A stretch of 64,000 nucleotides of DNA from Candolleomyces eurysporus (lineage: Eukaryota > Basidiomycota > Agaricomycetes > Agaricales > Psathyrellaceae), in NCBI GenBank assembly GCA_027579435.1, contig JANBPK010000762.1:29004-93003 (forward strand), read 5' to 3'. Below, in pieces: positions 58,101 to 64,000 of this stretch; position 1 is the first letter of the stretch, and every line of letters begins with the position of its first letter. The position numbers were made by a program, and so were the translations under genes. The notes under the pieces were generated by a model. The model ran no database searches and was not told the origin of the DNA. It saw nothing but the letters and a program-made list of their open reading frames with translations.

Positions 58101-61100
58101 CAGTGGATGTTCTCAGGAAAGNTTCTAAGTTNACNAAGAATTTCCCAAAAGATNTGAAAATTCCCANAGAACCCGGACTTTGTTCCGGATGNGNGGAAGG
58201 AAAAATGACGTCAGCATCATTTCCTCCCAGCTCNACTCGAGCNAAGCATCTCTTTGAGAANATTCATTCNGATCTTAAGGAATTCCCGATCAAATCGTAT
58301 CATAAGTTTAAATACTTTATCAGCTTCCTTGANGACTTCTCTTCATATTGTTGGATTANGTTNTTGAANACCAAGGATGACGCNATTAAGTCATTCCGGC
58401 ACTTTGTTGCCATGGTNAANACNCAATTCAACTCCGATATCAAAGGTCTGATGACCGATTTNGGGGGAGANTACAAGTCTCGCGCCTTTGATAACTTGCT
58501 CAANGAGCTTGGCATCAAGGAGNTGGCCTCAGCGCCAAGGACTCCTCAACANAANGGGAGNGCTGAACGATTGAACAGGACAATAATGGATAAAGCGGAA
58601 GCCATGCNGCATTACGCNANTATTCCACANTCCTGGTGGGAATTCTCNGTGGAACATGCGGTACATGTCTATAATCGAACTCCGATTNGGAGACTAGATT
58701 TNAAGACTCCGTATGAACTTCTATACAANGAAGCCCCTGATGTATCACACTTACGTGTTTTCGGTTGCTTAGCATGGGTNCGGGTTAGTCCCGAAAGCCG
58801 ACGGAATAAATTAAGTCCGAAGGCTAGACCTATGATCTATTTAGGTAANCGAAAAGGGGTNAANGGGTTNCTNTTTATGCGCATNGCGGATAACACGGTG
58901 CAAATAGGAACCAAGGCTATGTTTGATGAACAAGCCTTTCCCAAGTCTAAAGATTTCAAGTTGCCGAAATATACTTCGGTNAAAACTAANGAATNTCACG
59001 ACGAAACNANATGACGAGCCATCAGAATTCTCTGAGGAGGAATCTTTCACCAGAACTCGGAAGAAAGATTTCTCTCGTCCCCATCATCAAAGAGATCAGT
59101 CGCCCCCTTCCGACGGGAACGGGAACGCTGACGATCCGCCTGAACGGCCCGCCGAGATACCCGAGGATAGACCTCAGGGGGAGCCTAGACGCTCCGGCCG
59201 CCAGGTAAAACCTCCGACTCGACCAGGAAACGTCTACGGTGAATCGAAAGCACCCACACAAATATTGCGTGAAGTATCAGGGGAAAAATCGTGGTCTAAG
59301 GCTGTTGGTGAGAAGGCGAAAGCCCCTCCCAAGCCTAAGCAGAANCGCAAAGGGAATCCCGGCCCGAGTTCTGCACCACCGCTTCCAGAAAATGTACCTC
59401 TCCCCGAGATACCTTATGGCGAAGTCGATGACCTTGACACTTCTCCCGGAGGAAGTGACACCCCAGGAACTGATACTTCCTGGGATTCCNAGGATATGAA
59501 TAAAACCTTAACTCGGGATTATGTCATAAAAGAATACGGGAAAAAGAAGTGGAACAGGGTAATGAGGAGNGGNNAACGGGCGAAANCAAAGGAANAGCAA
59601 CAGAAAGCTACNGTTGCAGACCTAGTCCGNGATGGGGGAGANGATTTTGCCAATTTTCTGCTNGCCCANGCAGTTCCAGNAATGGATTCTGGCAAACTTC
59701 CTAACAAAAGTCCACGCNATTGGACCTTTCGAGATTTACAACGGCTACCTGAAGCCGAAAGAAGAGAATGGAGAAAGGCAATGTCCGAAGAGATTGATGC
59801 TCTCAAAGGACGCCGAGTCTTCGATCTCGTCGAACTCCCATATGGGAGAAAGGCAATCAAAGGCAGATGGGTCTTTGATATTAAGTCCGATGGACGTAAA
59901 AGGGCTCGATATGTGGCCAAAGGGTTCTCTCAAATCGAGGGGATAGATTTCGAAGCTTTATTTTCACCTGTTGTCAGGTATGAGAGTGTTCGTTTTGTCT
60001 TCGCGCTGGCTGCCATTTACGGATGGTATATGACAGCTGTTGACGTTAAAACGGCATTTCTCTATGGAAAGCTTGATGAAGAAATCTATATGGAACAACC
60101 CGAAGGCTTCCATCAAAAGGGCCAGGAACGAAAAGTCTACCGTCTCCGCCGGGCCATTTATGGCCTCAAGCAAGCCGCTCGTGCGTGGTGGCAAGAGCTT
60201 GAAAAGTCTGTGAAGAAAATGGGCTTCGTGCGTCTCAACGCAGATTCCGGGATATTCATATTCCGCTCTGATCTAGGGGTTGTCATCCTCATTGCTTACG
60301 TGGATGACATTATCTTCTTCGGGAAGAAATCCCTTGCTGATGAGAAAAAGGCCGAGTTTATGCTAAAATGGGAATGCCGAGATCTCGGAACGCCGACCGA
60401 ATTTCTCAGCATGCGCATCAAAATAGACGGAGATAAGATTAGTCTTGATCAATCCGTTTATCTTGAAAAAGTTCTAGAACGCTTCGGCATGACTAATGCC
60501 AAAGCAGCGAGAACTCCCATGGTTGAAGGATATTATCCTTCAAAGCATACAGGGCCAAACAACTTGACGCTTACGTGCAAGTATCAATCAGTGATCGGAT
60601 CCTTGCTCTATTTGATGCTAGGAACACGACCCGATATTGCCTACGCTGTTACCAAAATGGCACAGCATTGCGCCAACCCGACCGAAGAGCACTTATCTAA
60701 GGCTCTTTATATAATGAAATATTTAGCGGGTACTCGAAACTATTCTTTAGTTTACGAAGGACGCAAGGGCATGGCCTTTGGCCTCGAGTCCTATACCGAT
60801 GCCGATTACGCCCAGGATCCTACGCACAGGCTCTCCCAAACGGGCAACCTAGTCCTCCTCGCGAGCGGCGCAGTTTCTTGGAAATCATTTACCCAAAAAT
60901 CAATAGCTACGTCATCAACAGAAGCCGAGTATATGGCGCTGTTTGATTGTGCGAAGCAAGTTGCGTGGCTTCGGCTACTTTTGGGAGAATTAGGATTTCC
61001 AATGAAAGCTCCCACACCGATCTATGTTGATAATCAGGGCGCTATTTTAACGCCTCAAATCCAGTAATGGAGAAACGCACGAAACATATTGAAGTGCGCT

Positions 61101-61249
61101 ATCACAAGATCAGGGAGTATGTAGAAGAAAAACGAGTGAGTTTATTCTACATCCCGACCGACGAGAACCCAGCGGATATCTTTACTAAACCCCTCGGACG
61201 GGTTAAGTTTGAAACATTCCGCAAGTCTTTAGGCTTGGTATTTCACTAA
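55173..61249 (+). pseudogene. copia gag-pol, frame broken in at least three places
   Basis: Gag (55173 to about 55750) has the copia Gag pattern: PTLDGSNYSRWAQTMELYLL, then IWTDLKAKYGETSDSQIFSW and LLVSKMASASVKIPEKILAM. At about 55745-55760 the frame shifts by one base. A long Gln/Lys-rich and unassigned stretch follows to about 57540, without a CCHC zinc knuckle. Protease: DSGAS at 57662-57676. Integrase: H..H..C..C zinc region around 58078-58195, then a DDE core (HxDLKEF, LMTDxGG, then PQxxGxAERLNRT). A second frame change lies near 59010 among N. Reverse transcriptase: YGLKQAARAWW and YVDD at 60297-60308. RNase H: SSTEAEYMAL near 60920. A missing base in a T run near 61043 breaks the last frame, and the end continues at 61067-61249. 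More than 80 N fall between 57387 and 59692. Confidence 0.9.
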
Positions 61250-61290
61250 GCATAATAGGCGCTTAACTATTCACTGTGGAATAGAACGCG

Positions 61291-61298
61291 AAGGGGAG
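61291..61298 (+). promoter_or_regulatory. Polypurine tract
   Basis: AAGGGGAG immediately before the 3' LTR, the expected plus-strand primer site. Confidence 0.8.
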
Positions 61299-61728
61299 TG
61301 TTGAACTTATGTGAAATAGACGCCTGTTCCATGGCGCTTATTACATAAACCTCTATAAATAGTGTTACGCAGTAAACTCGGTATATAGTAGGTCTAGTAG
61401 TATTCTAGGTTCAGCTTCTAGAGCAAAGCGTCATAATGGTGTCAGAATTACACCATAAGCACGCAATGCTCAGTCATCCAATGTGCACAGACCACTAGGT
61501 GACTTTGTGTGACGTTACGGTCACATATTCGAGTAGTATATAAACCATGTAGTTTAGTACGAATAAAAGCTCGAAGCACTTTCTATTAAGCAAAGTCAGT
61601 AGTACATCCCTCAAGCATCACTCTATAGTCGATCCCTGTATAACGGTATGTCTCAACAACATACTCTCCCTACTTGTAGCTGTGGCACTGCTGGACTCGC
61701 ATTACCATGCGAGAAATGCTGTCTAACA
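61299..61728 (+). repeat. 3' LTR of the copia element
   Basis: 430 bp matching 53540-53969 at about 96% by eye. It ends GTCTAACA and is followed by host sequence CTCTCGGC. Confidence 0.95.
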
Positions 61729-62562
61729 CTCTCGGCAATCCAGCTCCTTAACCTGCTTCCTCTTGCACCCGCACTTCGAGGTTTCTCGTGGCGCCAATCT
61801 TGCGCGGCCCTCGCTCTCAAGATTCTCCAGTCAATCGACTCCCGCACACTCTACTTCGGGGCGCAAATGGGTAATTAGACAGTGGGCTCAGATTCTGTAC
61901 ATTGCTCATGTGGGACTCTTTTCATCGGTCCTGGCGCAAGTTGTACACGAATGTCTACCTGTCCGGTTAGTCATATGTGCATCTAGTATGCTTTGCGGTA
62001 TGGGTAAGGGCATGGGGCAAAGGACTGCATACAGAACTAGAAGCAGCAATGGGTGAGGCAGGTGGCACGCAACTCTCGCAAGTGTCAGGGATGATCCATG
62101 AAAGCCGAGTTGCGGAGTCAATAGGCTTCGCTCATTCAAACCTGCTTGAGTTTTTTGCTCGAGTAAAGGTTGAGTATTCTGAGATTCGGATGCCAATGGG
62201 CTCATCGAGTGAGTCCGTTTTTCCGTATCGATACTTCGCTGTTTTCTTACCCTTCTTGCTCTCAGCTGCTCGAGCAGCTCAAAGCAAAGAATTCGCCGAA
62301 CCGACCACCAGTCGGAAAGTCAACCGCGACGATTGAAGATCAGGATTTGAGGATGCGCTGCCAGAAGTCGAGAGCGGTGGAGCATGGGGTGACGAAAGCG
62401 CTCACCTATGTCGGAATCTCTCATTTCGATAATTACGGGTCGGATGTTTGAACGTTGGGTGCTGAGCCAGGTAGCGATTTTATTATGCCCTTACGTCGTT
62501 TCTATGATATAATTCACGGCTGATAGCAAGAGAAGTACGAACAAGAGAGCATGCCTGTGTTC
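61729..62562. other. Unassigned stretch with a possible two-exon fragment
   Basis: A plus-strand frame (about 62030-62200: AAMGEAGGTQLSQVSGMIHE, then SNLLEFFARVKVEYSEIR) and a second one (62264-62449: LLEQLKAKNSPNRPPVG to a stop after HFDNYGSDV) look protein-like and could be two exons. The obvious GTGAGT donor at 62210 and CTCAG acceptor at 62263 do not keep phase for the second frame. I do not recognise the product and do not call a gene. Confidence 0.35.
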
Positions 62563-63603
62563 CTACTCCAATTCTGAACCCTCCGAACCCTCCGAGTCCT
62601 CAGATTCGTCGTCCAATGCTGCCAATTCCGCTTTCAAGTCTTCAATTTCAGAACAATCCCGGTTGTCCCCAGTCGCTTCACGTCGCCTTTCCAGAAGCTT
62701 CACAAGAGAGTCAACGGAGTATTGACGAAATCTGTGGGCTGGTGAATGAAAGACCAGTAGCTCGCGGCGAAGTGATATTGCTTCGTCGAGGACCTCCATG
62801 GCTCCATTCTGCTCAAACTGAGACAGAAGAGCATCGGCAAAGTTGGCAAGGGACTGAGGGCGATCTGGGTGAGGTGCAGGGCAGAGTGCAAGTGCCTCAC
62901 AATGCAGGGAGATGGCTTCTTTCAAAGCATCAGCGTCCCCATCATGCTCATGATGGGCTTGGAGAGTATTGCCAAGGTTGTTGAGCGATGAGGAGCGATC
63001 TGGGTGGAATACTGGACAGAGCGCTAGGGCTTTGCGATGCAGGAAAATGGCCTTGTTCAACGCATCAATGTTCCCATCGCGCTCGTGGAGACATTGGAGA
63101 GCATTGGCGAGGTTGTTGAGTGACATGGAGCGATCTGGGTGGGGCGCAGGGCGGAGTTCAAGTGCTTCATGATGCAGTGAAATGGCCTCGTTCAACGCAT
63201 CAACGTCTTGATTGTGCTCATAAAGGTTACGGAGAGCATTGGCAAGGTTGTTGAGAGACATAGGGCGATTGGGATGGGGTGTGGGACGGAGTTTGAGTGC
63301 TTCACGGTGCAGCGGAATGACCTTGTTCAACATGTTGAGGTCACCATTGTGGCTATAAAGGCCACTAAGGGCGTTGGCAAGGGTGTTGAGAAACCCGTCA
63401 CGCAATGGGTTGGGTGCTGGACAGAGTGTAAGCGCCTGACGGGAACACGAAATTGCTTCATGCAGAACGTTGCTATTTCCATTCTGTAGGTAGCATGACC
63501 AGAGTGCAACAGCCACGTTGTCAAGCGATTTTGCGCGATCAGGGTGGGACTCTGTCTGGAGACGCAAAGCATGCCGGAATGCTTCGACCGCTTGCTCGCC
63601 CAT
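62563..63603 (-). CDS. TPR-repeat protein (5' end uncertain)
   Basis: The frame from the ATG at 63603 gives 346 residues; it is open further upstream to about 63652 without another ATG, so an upstream exon is likely. It contains six or seven TPR units of 44-45 residues with a common core: SLNNLANAL..L.E...DVDALNEAISLH.EALEL.P.PHPDR. This length and core resemble the TPR arrays found in fungal NB-ARC, CHAT and kinesin-light-chain-like proteins. The last 40 residues are acidic (LAALDDESEDSEGSEGSELE). No NTPase or CHAT domain lies in the window part, but the true N-terminus could be missing. Likely role: protein-protein interaction. Confidence 0.75.
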   Translation of the reverse strand: MGEQAVEAFRHALRLQTESHPDRAKSLDNVAVALWSCYLQNGNSNVLHEAISCSRQALTLCPAPNPLRDGFLNTLANALSGLYSHNGDLNMLNKVIPLHREALKLRPTPHPNRPMSLNNLANALRNLYEHNQDVDALNEAISLHHEALELRPAPHPDRSMSLNNLANALQCLHERDGNIDALNKAIFLHRKALALCPVFHPDRSSSLNNLGNTLQAHHEHDGDADALKEAISLHCEALALCPAPHPDRPQSLANFADALLSQFEQNGAMEVLDEAISLRRELLVFHSPAHRFRQYSVDSLVKLLERRREATGDNRDCSEIEDLKAELAALDDESEDSEGSEGSELE

Positions 63604-64000
63604 CCGCTGATGCGCCGTCTGCGCGAACACCCTATAAAATTCGCGAACTAGCTCTTAATGTTCGTGAACCGACTTGTGCATGCAGAAGATCTTCGTGAAG
63701 TGGGAAACTATAGAGTTGGAGCTTTCCCTGGTTGCCAACTAAGCAGACTACCTAGCAAGAGACAAGATAGACGAGTAAGACGGTTCTACAACGGTACTTT
63801 AAGTTCGTGAAGACCTTGTGAACGTATCTGAAACAGCTACAAGTAGAATCAAAGCTACCTGATATGCCTGACCTGGCGAGGGACGATATCAGCGGGAGTC
63901 ATGCGTATTACAAGGGAATTCGCCCTGACATTGCTAAGCGGAAGTCTTCGTGAAGTAGCCGATGGCTTCGAGAACCCGATTGTCGATCCGCTAAGTCAAC
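63604..64000. other. Window end, upstream of the TPR gene
   Basis: The minus-strand frame of the TPR gene continues as ELVREFYRVFAQTAHQR to a stop near 63655, so any further N-terminal exon would be beyond it. The octamer TTCGTGAA occurs at 63661, 63692, 63804 and 63947. No other gene seen. Confidence 0.5.

Larger units (their letters stand above)
53540..61728 (+). mobile_element. Ty1/copia LTR retrotransposon, 8.2 kb
   Basis: Two 430-bp LTRs (53540-53969 and 61299-61728) start TGTTGAACTTA and end GTCTAACA. They differ at about 17 places by my count (about 96% identity), mostly transitions. A primer-binding site follows the 5' LTR, and a purine tract AAGGGGAG (61291-61298) precedes the 3' LTR. 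Domain order Gag, protease, integrase, reverse transcriptase, RNase H is that of Ty1/copia. The flanking five bases are CTCTG and CTCTC, so a clean target duplication is not seen. Several frame breaks suggest an inactive copy, some possibly due to assembly. Confidence 0.95.

Noticed and set aside
53535..61733. 5-bp target-site duplication of the copia element
   Set aside because: The flanks are CTCTG and CTCTC, one mismatch; the right flank may have been rearranged, so I do not claim a duplication.
1..64000. tRNA or rRNA genes and CRISPR arrays
   Set aside because: No cloverleaf-like A/B box pairs, rRNA segments or regularly spaced repeats were noticed by eye; a tRNAscan or Rfam search was not possible.

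Overview
This window is from a filamentous fungus, almost certainly an Agaricomycete (Basidiomycota). Genes are split by many short introns (about 50-90 nt, GT..AG, often with a CTAAC/CTGAC branch site). Proteins with clear fungal relatives include Rheb, Bud6, Arp2/3 subunit 5, tyrosinase and a RluA pseudouridine synthase. The window also carries NACHT proteins and AIG1-like GTPases of the kind amplified in mushroom genomes, plus a Ty1/copia element. The species cannot be named from the sequence.

Layout. 0-14.3 kb: a segmental duplication. Copy 1 (1-5068) holds an intact F-box/WD40/UIM gene and a truncated, frameshifted TPR/DUF4470 gene. Copy 2 (8797-14286) holds the intact TPR/DUF4470 gene and only the two ends of the F-box/WD40/UIM gene. 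An F-box gene and a secreted short tyrosinase lie between the copies. 14.3-25 kb: a mostly single-copy stretch with a Gag-like gene ending in a hydrophobic tail, a mitochondrial-type RluA pseudouridine synthase, a broken kinase fragment, a two-segment membrane protein, a truncated Bud6 N-terminal gene and rhb1 (Rheb).

25-53.5 kb: a nested tandem array. After one intact ARPC5 gene there are two units of about 13.2 and 12.0 kb (27501-40675 and 40676-52691). Each holds GTPase A, a chimeric ARPC5 fragment, a NACHT gene on the opposite strand, an ARPC5 pseudogene, GTPase B and a retroelement scrap. A third unit is only a remnant. NACHT copy 1 is broken by a 1.17-kb DNA transposon whose empty site is preserved in copy 2. 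53.5-61.7 kb: a Ty1/copia element with two 430-bp LTRs, an extra upstream ORF that starts inside the LTR, and a gag-pol with a long unexplained insert before the protease. 61.7-64 kb: an unclear stretch and a TPR-repeat gene.

The most interesting theme is that the large C-terminal region of the NACHT proteins (two conserved modules separated by a low-complexity linker) also forms the body of the membrane protein at 19513-21798. This suggests a shared effector or ligand-binding region used both in a STAND NTPase and in a membrane-tethered form, next to AIG1-like GTPases with coiled-coil and hydrophobic tails. Function is inference. Several single N characters are extra bases that break frames (shown by comparing copies), so some apparent frameshifts are assembly artefacts, and misassembled haplotypes of a dikaryon remain a possible explanation for some duplications.
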